NCBI RefSeq assembly: GCF_028009165.1
Contig: NC_079244.1
Span: 3,534,001-3,598,000 of the forward strand
Origin: Akanthomyces muscarius
Lineage: Eukaryota > Ascomycota > Sordariomycetes > Hypocreales > Cordycipitaceae
Direction: 5' to 3'
DNA: 64,000 nucleotides
Of this stretch, positions 42,153 through 51,439 are shown piece after piece. The translations under genes were made by a program, and so were the position numbers. Within the stretch, counting starts at the first letter, position 1; each line of letters begins with the position of its first letter. A model generated the notes under the pieces. That model was not told where the DNA came from. It ran no database searches and worked only from the letters and a program-made list of their open reading frames with translations.

Positions 42153-43805
42153 CTACAGCTCCTCGTTCTCGAGTGCCACCACGTCCCTGAGCTCCGTCTT
42201 GGGCTGGATGAACGGCCTCACCGTCTTGCGCACCTGCGTGAGCTGCTCCAGCGCATACGCCATCCCAATCAACGTTTCCTCCGAAAAGTAGTCGCCCGCA
42301 AATCCAAACCCAAACGGGTGATTCGGGCCCATGTCGTTTAGCGTGTCCACCTCGTTGCGATGATACGGGGTGTCCGGGCCGGTGTGGCCCAGAGGCACAG
42401 AAATCACCGGAGCTCCCTGCACTGCTATTTTGGTCGCAATGGCAGTGGGGAGAATGATGGCGTCTAGAGTGTTGTTGCGAAGAGCGCCTATGAGGCCCAA
42501 GTCATTGCTTTGGTAGAACCGTTCACTGTAGTACTCCCACCAAATTGGCATCGTATTGTTGATGTTGCGCTTCAGAATCATGTTGAATAGCATCAAGTCA
42601 AACTCGCTCGATTCAGCTGATGATTGGTCTGTAAAGGCGCGCACGTCGGACAAGTCGTGGATGTTGTTTGGGTTCGTCTCCAACTCTGCCAGATACCTGG
42701 GCAGATCCGTCAAAAAGTCTGCGCCGCTAATAATTCCTGTTCTGTCCGCCTGCTTCATGAGTTCCATTCCAGGCATTTCGACGTCCTCTACCACTTCGGC
42801 TCCAGCCTCGCGCAATAGTTTAATGGTAGAGTCGAATGCCTCAAAAGACACGTCCGCCGAAATGTAAGGATACAGGTTCTTGTAGCCCTTGGGTAAGCCC
42901 AAGCGCTTACCCTTTAACCCACCCTCGTCGCAGGCGCCGACGTAGTCTGGCAGCGTATTGGGGGCCGCCTCTGTATAGTTGTCCCTGCCATCCGATCCGG
43001 CGATGGCTTGAAGCAAGTATGCGGCATCCTTGACGGTGCGGGCCATGGGTCCCACACTATCCTGATGCTCCGAGATGGGAATCACGAGAAACCTCGACGT
43101 CAGTCCAACCGTCGGCTTGATGCCCACAATGTTGTTGGCGTGCGCAGGATCGCAGATTGAGCCCAACGTCTCGGTTCCGAGCGATGCCCAGGCCAGTCCC
43201 AGTGACGAGGCCACGGCGCTGCCGGACGATGAGCCATCAGGATCCTGCTCTGGAAGATAAGCACCGATTGTCTGGCCACCATGCGCAGACCAGCCGTTGC
43301 TAGCCTGTAGGCTGCGGGTACCCGCCCACTGCGAGAGATTGGCCTTGCCCAGAATAATTGCCCCGGCTTCGCGTAGCTTCTTGACAACGGTGCTGTCTTG
43401 CTTGAGCTTCGCTCCCAGCAGCGCTGTCGATCCGGCGGTATTGTTCATCTTGTCTGCGGTCCCTATGTTGTTCTTGACCAGAATCGGTATCCCATGCAGT
43501 GGACTGAGCGGTTTTGTGGTCGACTTCCGTGCCCGGTCCAGCTCTGCCGCAATATCCAGAGCATCGGGGTTGATCTCGGTGACGACATGGAGGTCCTCAT
43601 TGACTTCGTAGATGCGGGCAATGTATGCTTTGGTCAGCTCCACGCTGGTGAAGCGGCCAGCATCAAGGCCAGTGCGAAGTTCATCAAGTGTCGCATCCAG
43701 CAAGGGCGGAAGACGGGAGCCTTCATTTACTGTCGCAAGGCTGCCTTGTAGCTGGAGCAAGAGGCTGATAGCGCCAGTGGACAGCGCGTGATAGTTGAGG
43801 CGCAT
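42153..43805 (-). CDS. Amidase-signature enzyme, probably secreted
   Basis: The single-exon 550-residue protein has the Ser-cisSer-Lys amidase fold. Catalytic Lys is Lys111 in ILVKNN, the cis-Ser lies in DGSSSGSA (Ser192-194), and the nucleophile is Ser216 in GTETLGSICDPA. Asparagine-linked glycosylation sequons are frequent (for example NNT, NYT, NNTM). The first 24 residues form a hydrophobic signal-like segment ending SLA. The family hydrolyses amides including fatty-acid amides, acetamide and aryl amides, and the substrate here is unknown. The domain is complete through FGFAGDYFSEETLIGMAYALEQ. It lies immediately beyond the adenylosuccinate synthetase relic and may or may not belong to the oxidoreductase block. 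Confidence 0.9.
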   Translation of the reverse strand: MRLNYHALSTGAISLLLQLQGSLATVNEGSRLPPLLDATLDELRTGLDAGRFTSVELTKAYIARIYEVNEDLHVVTEINPDALDIAAELDRARKSTTKPLSPLHGIPILVKNNIGTADKMNNTAGSTALLGAKLKQDSTVVKKLREAGAIILGKANLSQWAGTRSLQASNGWSAHGGQTIGAYLPEQDPDGSSSGSAVASSLGLAWASLGTETLGSICDPAHANNIVGIKPTVGLTSRFLVIPISEHQDSVGPMARTVKDAAYLLQAIAGSDGRDNYTEAAPNTLPDYVGACDEGGLKGKRLGLPKGYKNLYPYISADVSFEAFDSTIKLLREAGAEVVEDVEMPGMELMKQADRTGIISGADFLTDLPRYLAELETNPNNIHDLSDVRAFTDQSSAESSEFDLMLFNMILKRNINNTMPIWWEYYSERFYQSNDLGLIGALRNNTLDAIILPTAIATKIAVQGAPVISVPLGHTGPDTPYHRNEVDTLNDMGPNHPFGFGFAGDYFSEETLIGMAYALEQLTQVRKTVRPFIQPKTELRDVVALENEEL

Positions 43806-44762
43806 GGCGTAGCGCTTTTGTTGCTGCCCTGGTGGCGGCGGCGGTGACTATATGAATGGAAAATCAACCGTTCGAGACGAAGCGATGCCGAAATTGACAT
43901 GCATGCGTCCTTTTAAGGTTCATTTGATGAATCAAGTTCATAAGCGTTGAATGGATGAGGGGAAGTAAGTGTACCCGCGCAGGCTAGCCACTAGGTATTA
44001 GCTATTTATGCGACATGCCTACGCTTACGAAGCCAGCAACGTAATCTTGCCGAGATGCGCCAGCAATACAGTACACACCCTTGATCAATTAAAACTCTCG
44101 AAAAATATCCCGATAAATTTCTCAACATGAGTTTTGAAGACTTACTAAATAACTGGGAGGGGCGGGGTGATTCCCGACGCATAATGAGCTTACCCTACAG
44201 TCACTGCGAGATGAGAGGATGATGGCAGCCATGGAACGCAACGGCGCCAGCGGGACCTGTTTTTCCTATTTACTTCAAAAATGGTTCGAGATCTGGGCTC
44301 AGTGTCTTGCATAGATATTGCAATTGAGCGAGCAAAGCTACTTATACTCGCAAAATGCGCACTACCGGCAGCGGGGTTCAAGCTGCAAAACAGTTTGGGG
44401 GATGGCGTGGCGAACAAAACAGAGTGGTGTTTATTCCAGCGAATGGTGGCTTAGGTTCTGTTATTGCAGAGACACTTTGGACCAACCCTGAATTATTACC
44501 ATACTAGACAACCAAGCATTCCATATTTCACTGCCTTTTACAAGCAGGTTTTTAAACAGAGACGAGATCAGGATGTAAATGGTGACTTTCAATAAGCTAT
44601 TTGCCTAGAATCATCTAACTAGAAAGTCTTCTATAGTTTGTCGGTCGAGAAACCTCAGCATTCAAGCATTCTGGCTCTCCTGTTGTACATTTGTGGCTTC
44701 AGCTCTATCTCTCCATGTAGTCGGGTCCTTGCTGCTTTGGTGCCACGGCCGCGGATGCAAGC
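43806..44762. other. Spacer upstream of amidase
   Basis: The 957 bp shows no supported gene. It carries the amidase promoter and the 3' flank of the next gene. Confidence 0.5.
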
Positions 44763-45332
44763 TTAAGCCTTGAGAGCCTTGGCGAGCTGCTTGCGGTCAT
44801 CAGCCGAGATGTTGGTATAGTGAAGAGAGTCCGAGCCCATGGGGATGGGGCGGGGACCACCATTCTGGGCAGGGTCGCCAGTGAGGACGGTGGCGAGGTC
44901 CATGCAAGCCGGGGGCACGTTGGCGACGTTGATGGCTGCAGAAGAAAGCAAAGTTAGTAACCAGAATCCTCTCTTCTTCAGTTGAGTGTGGTACGAAGAC
45001 TTACTCTTCTCGTCAACGTCGGAAATCTCGACCGACTTGTGGTTCTTGGTGAACTGGTCCTTGATCTGGTCCTTGCACTGGTCGATGGAGTGCTGCGAGA
45101 CGCCCGGGGGCAGGTCGCGGGCCATCACGTTGCCAAACTTGGCGCCGCGGACGGCCTTGGGGCCCGGGCAGTAGCGGCTGCAGAGCGTGGCTCCGCCACC
45201 AATGGCACCGGCCGTGACACCGCCGGCGATGGCGGCACCAATCTCAATGGGAATGGCGATGGGGGCGGGAGCCATCTGCATCATGCCGACAGCAGCGGCG
45301 AGACCGATAGCAGTGTTCTTGATGCCGACCAT
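44763..45332 (-). CDS. Small orphan protein with signal-like N-terminus and four Cys
   Basis: Exon 1 (45332-45005) and exon 2 (44935-44763) with a 69-nt intron (GTAAGT donor, TACTAACT branch, CTGCAG acceptor) give 166 residues. The N-terminus is hydrophobic and Met/Ala-rich (to about residue 26) and could be a signal peptide. A Gly/Ala-rich hydrophobic stretch (IGAAIAGGVTAGAIGGGA) follows, which could instead be a membrane segment. Four cysteines occur in LCSRYC, DQCKD and PACMD. The rest is hydrophilic. A TATA-like box and strong splice signals argue it is a real, well-expressed gene. I recognise no family. A secreted or membrane-associated small protein is the most that can be said. Confidence 0.7.
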   Translation of the reverse strand: MVGIKNTAIGLAAAVGMMQMAPAPIAIPIEIGAAIAGGVTAGAIGGGATLCSRYCPGPKAVRGAKFGNVMARDLPPGVSQHSIDQCKDQIKDQFTKNHKSVEISDVDEKSKSSYHTQLKKRGFWLLTLLSSAAINVANVPPACMDLATVLTGDPAQNGGPRPIPMGSDSLHYTNISADDRKQLAKALKA

Positions 45333-46305
45333 TTTTGCGGTTGTGTTGATAAAGTTTGAAGCAAAAGTGTTGAGTGTAAAGTGTAGAATGTAGAAGAGTG
45401 TGGTGATTGTGTTGTAGTTGTGATTGTTGATGATGATTTCGAACGGATTGAAGAGGCGAGAAGAGCCCTACTTATACTTTGTAGGACATACAGTTTGCAC
45501 TTCTGATGTTGAGCCTTTGGAAACCAAACCTCATCGTCTCGTAGCTCTCGACGACATCACTCGCGAGGCATTCTTGCCCAGCATCATTACCAGGACGGAG
45601 TCCATGTCAGCAAATTGAGGGCCTTGACATCGACGATCCGAGCATCTTCTCCATACTGAGGCTTCATTCTCAGAGTCGAGCTACTCAAAATATTTTCAAG
45701 TGCCAAACCAAGACGTCAAAGGCTGCGACAGCTCCAGTCCTCCTTGATGATCCCCAGTTCAAACAAGCCGGGCAACCTCCGCCATCTGGGACGCATGCTT
45801 ACTATGCGCCTTCGACTCCGAAACCGTGGAAGCATCGCGATGGAGTCGTGATGTGAAAATTGGAGTTGTCGGCCAGTTCCATTCTCGGACAAGCATTACC
45901 TTTTTCCTAGCGTCGATCGCCAACCGCCTCACTCTTGCTGACCCACCATCTTGGGCCTTGCGAGTCAGGTCTGACAGGCAACAGGGTGCTGAATCTGGAC
46001 ATGGGGTCTCACGCTGCATATTTCCCCTTTTTGCTTTCTGCTTTTGGCACTATCCGAAGTTTGACCCCAGGGCGGTCTACGTCAGAGGCTTCGAGAAGGC
46101 GGTTGGGGGGTCGGTGATTGTCGACGGGTCGACTTATACCGAGCCTTGACGATCGTCGCCTTTTAGCCTTGGTTTTAGGCAGAAACATGTCAGCAACTAG
46201 GTTCGCTTCAGACGAAAAACGTTTATCCGAATCATTCTCCTTCTTCACAATCACTTCTGAACAGGGAATTGCGAGGCCATCTTTCAGACCTGCTCGACAA
46301 AGACA
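45333..46305. promoter_or_regulatory. Divergent intergenic region, orphan gene / acyltransferase
   Basis: The 973 bp separates two divergent ATGs. Apart from the TATA-like element of the orphan gene I see no feature. Confidence 0.45.
45470..45480 (-). promoter_or_regulatory. TATA-like element of the orphan gene
   Basis: On the minus strand AAAGTATAAG lies about 140 bp upstream of the ATG, followed by a pyrimidine-containing leader. Confidence 0.35.
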
Positions 46306-47496
46306 ATGCTGCCCGCGCCGACACCAACCCTACCTTGGCTGGCGCCGTTGGTCCCGCCCTTCTGGCTCTTTACCGGCATTGGCATATACTCCATCGCATT
46401 ACACTACCGCTCGTTGCGGTGGCCACTGCTGTCGCTCTTGCTATACTGCGACTGCAAGGGTTTCTCTGCGTCGACTCTCTGGCCATGGCTGGGCGTCGAC
46501 AGCGTCTGGGGCCTTTTGATGTGCATTTGGACCTCGCACTCCATATCCATGCTCTTTCTCGAAGACCCTCATCGTCTCACTTTGGACGGCAAAGGCGCCC
46601 TTGCTGAACAGACTTGGTGGGGCAAGGCGTGGCCGACGTGGAACAATATCCGTCTCCTGGGCACACCAAAAAGCGAGCTGCCTGCTGGTGCAGGCTCGGA
46701 AAACCCGCCCGAGGGACGGCTTGCTTTTGCTATACGTCGCACAGCCAAACTTGTGGTCTATGTGCCGATCAACCGGTTCCTACTACCACGCGTACTTCCC
46801 GTCATATTTGCGCCCTTGTCGTTGGCAGACTTTGATGCAGTCCGGCAGACGTTCCTCCGGCGTCTTCTACTGAGCCGCAATAATCCCATCACTCTTCGTG
46901 AGGTCTACATGCGGACTGTGTTTGCATTGCTCTGGGCTGCTCCAACATACATCATGATTGATGCGGCTCATGTTGCTCTGTCACTACTGTTCGTGGTGGT
47001 GCTACGTGCCAACCGCCCCGAAGAGTGGCCTCCAGTCTACGGCGACGTTCGCGAGGCATACACGCTGCGGGGATTCTGGGGCAAGTTTTGGCACAGGCTC
47101 GTTGTGCCCTCATACAGTAACATTGGCAAGCTGGTGTGCCAATTGTTCGGCATTCACGCCAAGTCTTTGCTTTACAGATTGGCAGTGGCCTGCACCGTTT
47201 TTGTCCTATCTGGCGCTGCTCATGCTGTGACCGCATGGCAGCTAGGTGACAACGAGTGCTGGCATTTGGACATCTGGTGGTTTTTTCTGAATTTTGTGGC
47301 CAGCACTATCGAGAGCTTCCTCTGCCTCAAAGTGTGGTCCAAAAATGGTCCAGGCGACGCGAGAAAGCTGACTTATGGGCCCTTGCGCAGATCAATGGGC
47401 TATGCTGGTGTATTTCTGTTCTTCTTTTGGAGTGTGCCGAAATGGCAGTATCCAAAAATGTATTCTAGCATTATGAAAGTTATGAATGCAATCTAG
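46306..47496 (+). CDS. Wax-synthase-like membrane-bound O-acyltransferase
   Basis: The 396-residue single-exon protein has about eight hydrophobic segments and the fungal wax-synthase/MBOAT-like layout. There is an early WTSHSISMLFLEDPHRL segment, a central FWHRLVVPSYSN, and the active-site-type His in VLSGAAHAVTAW (about residue 303), followed by an Asp/Glu/Trp-rich loop. Proteins of this type in fungi acetylate terpenoid or polyketide alcohols or make acyl esters in the ER membrane. Which substrate is used is unknown and no backbone enzyme lies nearby. Its stop is only 38 bp from the stop of the converging Sec11-like gene, so the two transcripts probably overlap at their 3' ends. Confidence 0.8.
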   Translation: MLPAPTPTLPWLAPLVPPFWLFTGIGIYSIALHYRSLRWPLLSLLLYCDCKGFSASTLWPWLGVDSVWGLLMCIWTSHSISMLFLEDPHRLTLDGKGALAEQTWWGKAWPTWNNIRLLGTPKSELPAGAGSENPPEGRLAFAIRRTAKLVVYVPINRFLLPRVLPVIFAPLSLADFDAVRQTFLRRLLLSRNNPITLREVYMRTVFALLWAAPTYIMIDAAHVALSLLFVVVLRANRPEEWPPVYGDVREAYTLRGFWGKFWHRLVVPSYSNIGKLVCQLFGIHAKSLLYRLAVACTVFVLSGAAHAVTAWQLGDNECWHLDIWWFFLNFVASTIESFLCLKVWSKNGPGDARKLTYGPLRRSMGYAGVFLFFFWSVPKWQYPKMYSSIMKVMNAI

Positions 47497-47534
47497 CACT
47501 GCTCTGCGAGAGTAAATACACCATTCTTTATTCA

Positions 47535-48180
47535 TTATAATACATATCTAGTCGGGCGCGACAGTAGCTCATTCATTTTGATCACTGGCAAGCCCAAGTA
47601 CGGAACAATGCCACGAACGAGCCCGATTACATTCTCACGGGAAGCAAGGCCCTCCTCGTTAGGGTAAAGAAGAGCATCATCAGTCTCGCAGTTGTCCCCT
47701 TTCGTCCTGATGTATTGCCTACCATCGACGATCCATGGTCAGCATATGACAACAACCGCTGCAGCTCTCCAACCACTACATACCTTGTTTGCTGGCCAGC
47801 ACCGTCCGCCACAGTCGGCAGGTAATAAGATTGCAGAACGCGGTGTACCTATTAGTCCGGACCGCTTCAGTTTCGTTCAGGAGTCAATGGGGCGGTATCC
47901 ATTTTGCAAAACTTACCATGGGGAGCTTCCGTGTCGGAAACGCCACGAGAGCTATGTCTCCCACCGTAATGTGGTTCGGGCGGTTCCATAGGAGGAGAAC
48001 GTCCCCACGCTGGAAGCCAGGTTCCATGGACTCGGAAGTCACGACAGCTATGGGCGCCCTGCTGTCTGTGACCCACGAAAGCGCCTTCCATGCCATGAAA
48101 ATGTGCGTTATCATCAACGCAGTGGACAAGAAGGCATACGCCTGCCTTCGGATCGACATGGCCACAGACGAAGAGGGCAT
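47535..48180 (-). CDS. Divergent Sec11-type signal peptidase catalytic subunit
   Basis: Three exons (48180-47917, 47848-47784, 47718-47535) separated by 68- and 65-nt introns encode 170 residues, the size of yeast Sec11. The catalytic Ser51 lies in SESMEPGFQRGD, the catalytic His90 in VHRV, and the acidic residues in KGDNCETDD (about 116-124). An N-terminal hydrophobic anchor (about 15-36) and a C-terminal hydrophobic stretch (IVPYLGLPVI) are present. It would cleave signal peptides on the ER lumenal side as part of the SPC. Sequence differs noticeably from the typical fungal Sec11 (SES for SGS, and a different N-terminus), so it may be an extra paralogue. Start could alternatively be the ATG at 48159. 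Confidence 0.85.
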
Positions 48181-49104
48181 CACCTATTGCGGGTGGAAGA
48201 GCGTATTAGTCCCGAAACAGAAGTGGAAGAGGCGGTGCTTATAGGGAATGAGGCTGCCTGATGTCTTGAGGTAACTGCCGATTTCGATGAGCAGGCGAAA
48301 GAACACTTTATCGCTCGATGCAGAAGACGAGCCTGGTGTAAGAGATCGACCGCCGAAGGAGAAGCGCAAATTAACAACCCCGTCGTCGCGCGCGCATCTT
48401 TGCCAAGCCGGGCTTTCGGCAGAGGCTTCGTCCAATGCAGTGGCACACCGGTAGTTAAGGTTAGCTAGTGCTCTCCGGTTAGCCCTCAAATGCCTTTCCC
48501 CTTTGCGCCGCAGCCTTACAGTCCTCACTAGCACACAAAGTTTGCTTCAATGATGGTAGTGGCGGCTAAAGAAAGCCCGATCAACATAAGCAGGGCTGTG
48601 TAATTGCCCGTTGTGGCCCCCGGGTTCCATCAGGCTGGCCGATCGTCCGCTTACGGGCGCTGCGCAAAATGACTCGCGCCATCAACGTCATCCTGTCCAA
48701 TGCAGCCTGGATTCTGCGCTTGTGCGACAGTACAGTCGGCCTGTCGTCTGACCTCTTGTGTCAAGCTTGGGCCAGTCAGGGTTTGGTAAGACCCGGAATG
48801 TTGTAAGTGGTGCGCTTGTTTCAACGGGTTTGGCGGGATGGCAACGTAAATCATCAAGTTGGGCAAAACTGACGCTACGGCTTCGTGTCGCTGAAAGATA
48901 AAACAGTCCCACAGGTGTCATGATCGTCGCAATCATGTTTCTTTCGTCTACAGTGCACAAATCTCCATCTAGTATTCTAAAAATCGCCTCTACTTTTTCT
49001 TCTCTTGCATAATTCGTGATCTGAATACCACTACCACGAGAAGCTAAATCCCACATCGTTAAACGATTTTATTCTATTCCATAATATTCTCTTTACATTT
49101 CACA
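48181..49104. promoter_or_regulatory. Divergent intergenic region, Sec11-like / LURP-one-like
   Basis: The 924 bp lies between divergent starts. Open frames on the minus strand here have no protein-like features. No further feature is seen. Confidence 0.45.
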
Positions 49105-49785
49105 ATGATTCCTGAACTCAGCCCACTCAAGCAGCCCATCGCCATTCGCCCAGAGTTTGTAGCACGCGAAGACACTAGCTTCCGCGTACAGCAAGAAGGC
49201 AAAGGCGCTGCCAGCACCAAGTTTACCATTTTCTCGCCCGAAAACGACGTCCCCAAAGACGAGAAGGGTGCCATCCCCGAGACAAAGAAATCACCCGCTA
49301 CATTAATCTCCGTCGACGGCAAGTATTCGTCCGCCGACGAGCGACGCAGCTTCCTCGACGCCTCCGGCCTGCCCCTTTTCGACCTCTATCACACGCCCCG
49401 CGGCACGACATGGCACATTGAGGTGCCGGGCGGCAACTCCCCGTCGCTCGCCTTCATCGAGCCCCAGGACAGCAGGATGAAGGACGATTACAAGGTGCAG
49501 TTCCGCAATGCGGCGGCCGAGGGCGGCCAGGACGTGCTGCTGCGCGTGCAGGGCCAGGACATCTGGAAGCTGCGCACCAACGTCCTGCTCGGCGACAAGG
49601 TTGTCATGACCACGAAGCGGCTGGACAAGCTGTCCGTGTACCTGCCGGGGTCCAAGGTTGCCTGGCAGGTCGACGTGGCAGAGGGCATGGACATGGCGCT
49701 CGCGGCCGCCATTGTGGTGGTCATGGGCGCAAACATGTACACGAATGGCAGAAGTAGAGGGAGAATCTACATTGGAAAAGAGTAG
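49105..49785 (+). CDS. LURP-one-related (LOR, tubby-like fold) protein
   Basis: The 226-residue protein has the beta-rich LOR layout: an N-terminal strand pair (SFRVQQEGKGAASTKFTIFS), SVDGKYSSADERRSFLDASGLPLFDLYH, a WHIEVPGG strand and KLRTNVLLGDKVVMTTKRL. The barrel is closed by a hydrophobic helix (MDMALAAAIVVVMGANMY) near the C-terminus, which in tubby-like folds is the buried central helix. Such proteins are widespread in fungi and plants, related to phospholipid scramblases, and mostly of unknown function. There is no signal peptide, and the start follows a CACA context. Confidence 0.85.
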   Translation: MIPELSPLKQPIAIRPEFVAREDTSFRVQQEGKGAASTKFTIFSPENDVPKDEKGAIPETKKSPATLISVDGKYSSADERRSFLDASGLPLFDLYHTPRGTTWHIEVPGGNSPSLAFIEPQDSRMKDDYKVQFRNAAAEGGQDVLLRVQGQDIWKLRTNVLLGDKVVMTTKRLDKLSVYLPGSKVAWQVDVAEGMDMALAAAIVVVMGANMYTNGRSRGRIYIGKE

Positions 49786-51439
49786 TGCGGTGTGATGGGT
49801 TGCGCGAGTGAGACATGATTCTCTATTTTTTTGTTTTCCAGATGTATTTGTAATTGTTTCATGCAAGCTTAGAATGAGAAACGACAGCCTAGAGTACGAA
49901 AATTGCATTGCGACTTACACGCAGCCATGTGGGTGATCAAGACGCCGCTCCAGTCAGTCTTGCGTGGAACGTTTATAAGTTTGGGTAAAAGTAGAAACAA
50001 GCGTCAGTCCTTGTTAGTTCGGGCGATAGGTTAGTTTCAACATTCATTCTCCTCAGCAGTCCGACGTTCCGTTCAACTCCTCTATTATCTATCTTATTGT
50101 CGCGTGGTCATATGTTTCGACATGTAATAAACACCGGCAGCTATTGCCCGCCTGCCTCGTGGCTTGAACATACCCGAGACATTTGCACCGCGCTGGCAAC
50201 CGATTTACATTGGCCCGACCGTGGCGGTGGATTTCGGTAAACGTTATCGGCAGCACCTTGGCCGTCATACAGGGGACCAAAGTGCTAGCATGAACCAAGC
50301 CTTGTTATTCAGCCTTCCCTGCGGGCCAAGTTCCGTTTTCCTTCTCGTTACACCGCACAGGTCTTTGCTGTCATGCAGCAGAGTATGCATGCTGGTAGGC
50401 TAAAGAGATGCATGTCTCAGAATCTGTCTACCGCGTCTCTGCAGCACGATTCTTTTTAATCTATTCAATACACGGCGCATCGTCTCGTGATTGTCCCATC
50501 TGCGTGGGACAGCTCAGCTCGCCCATCCGTCTCGTTTACTGAAGCAGACAGCAGCTGCAGGTTTCAGGTCGCCATTATGTATTCGCTGGCAAAGTATCAA
50601 GCACATGCAGACATTTTCCAAGAGTTGGCCGTCTATCGACTCTACTGGTTGGCTAGCCCGTCGACATGACTACGCTAGCAGGGATGTGAAGCTGATGTCT
50701 TGATAAAGAGGATGCCAAGCAAATATTCAGTCGTGGTTACATGGCATCCGGGTATGCGCACAACCACTCAATCCAGACCTTCTGATCATCATCGCCGTGA
50801 AGTAATCTACGCAAGGAGCTTCCAAAGTTCAGCAGAGTCAGAGCCGTGACACTCCTCTGCCAGCGTTCATCACGACATTATCAGCCGGCTTCGTCCCCAC
50901 TACCATGCACCTTAGCGGTGTCCTCCTTTGTTGCCAGCCAGCCAGCATCACACAGGAACCACACCTCAAGCATGGCAACGAATAGCAGCATGCATCAATC
51001 ATCCGCGGCGCCATAATCCCCACCCACCACCTGGGGCCGGCACGGTCCTTTGAAGTTGGAGGGGCTTCTTGAGCTAGTCGCCGAGCTGTTATATAGGCGC
51101 TGCTACGGACCCCTTCCTGACACTGAAAAAGTAGCTTAGCACTTATTTTCTTCTCATTCACAAGCGCCGACCGGCAAGGCCCTGCTGCCTCGACACTCCT
51201 TCAGACGCAAGAGTCTACCGCTGGACTTCGGTAGATCTGATTGCGATATACCACACCTTCCCCTCTTCTCCCCTCTTTTGCTTCAAGTGGGCATTCAGGC
51301 GCATCCTTCAAACGATTTTGCTGCTGGCAGCTGTGGCAGAAAAGCCAACGCCCAAGAAGGAAAGAAACAAGGTGTCCAACGGACGGGGCCCATCCTTTGA
51401 TATATACCTAATACGCACTTCACCACCAAAGACATAATT
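49786..51439. other. Spacer of 1.65 kb
   Basis: No gene is supported. The last ~250 bp is pyrimidine-rich and contains TATA-like GATATATACC about 40 bp before the next ATG. Confidence 0.5.

Noticed and set aside
48184..48534. 116-codon minus-strand frame just upstream of the Sec11-like gene
   Set aside because: No protein-like features, overlaps the promoter, and does not splice in frame into Sec11.
48688..49056. 122-codon minus-strand frame upstream of the LURP-one-like gene
   Set aside because: No family resemblance and lies in the divergent promoter; no splice partner.
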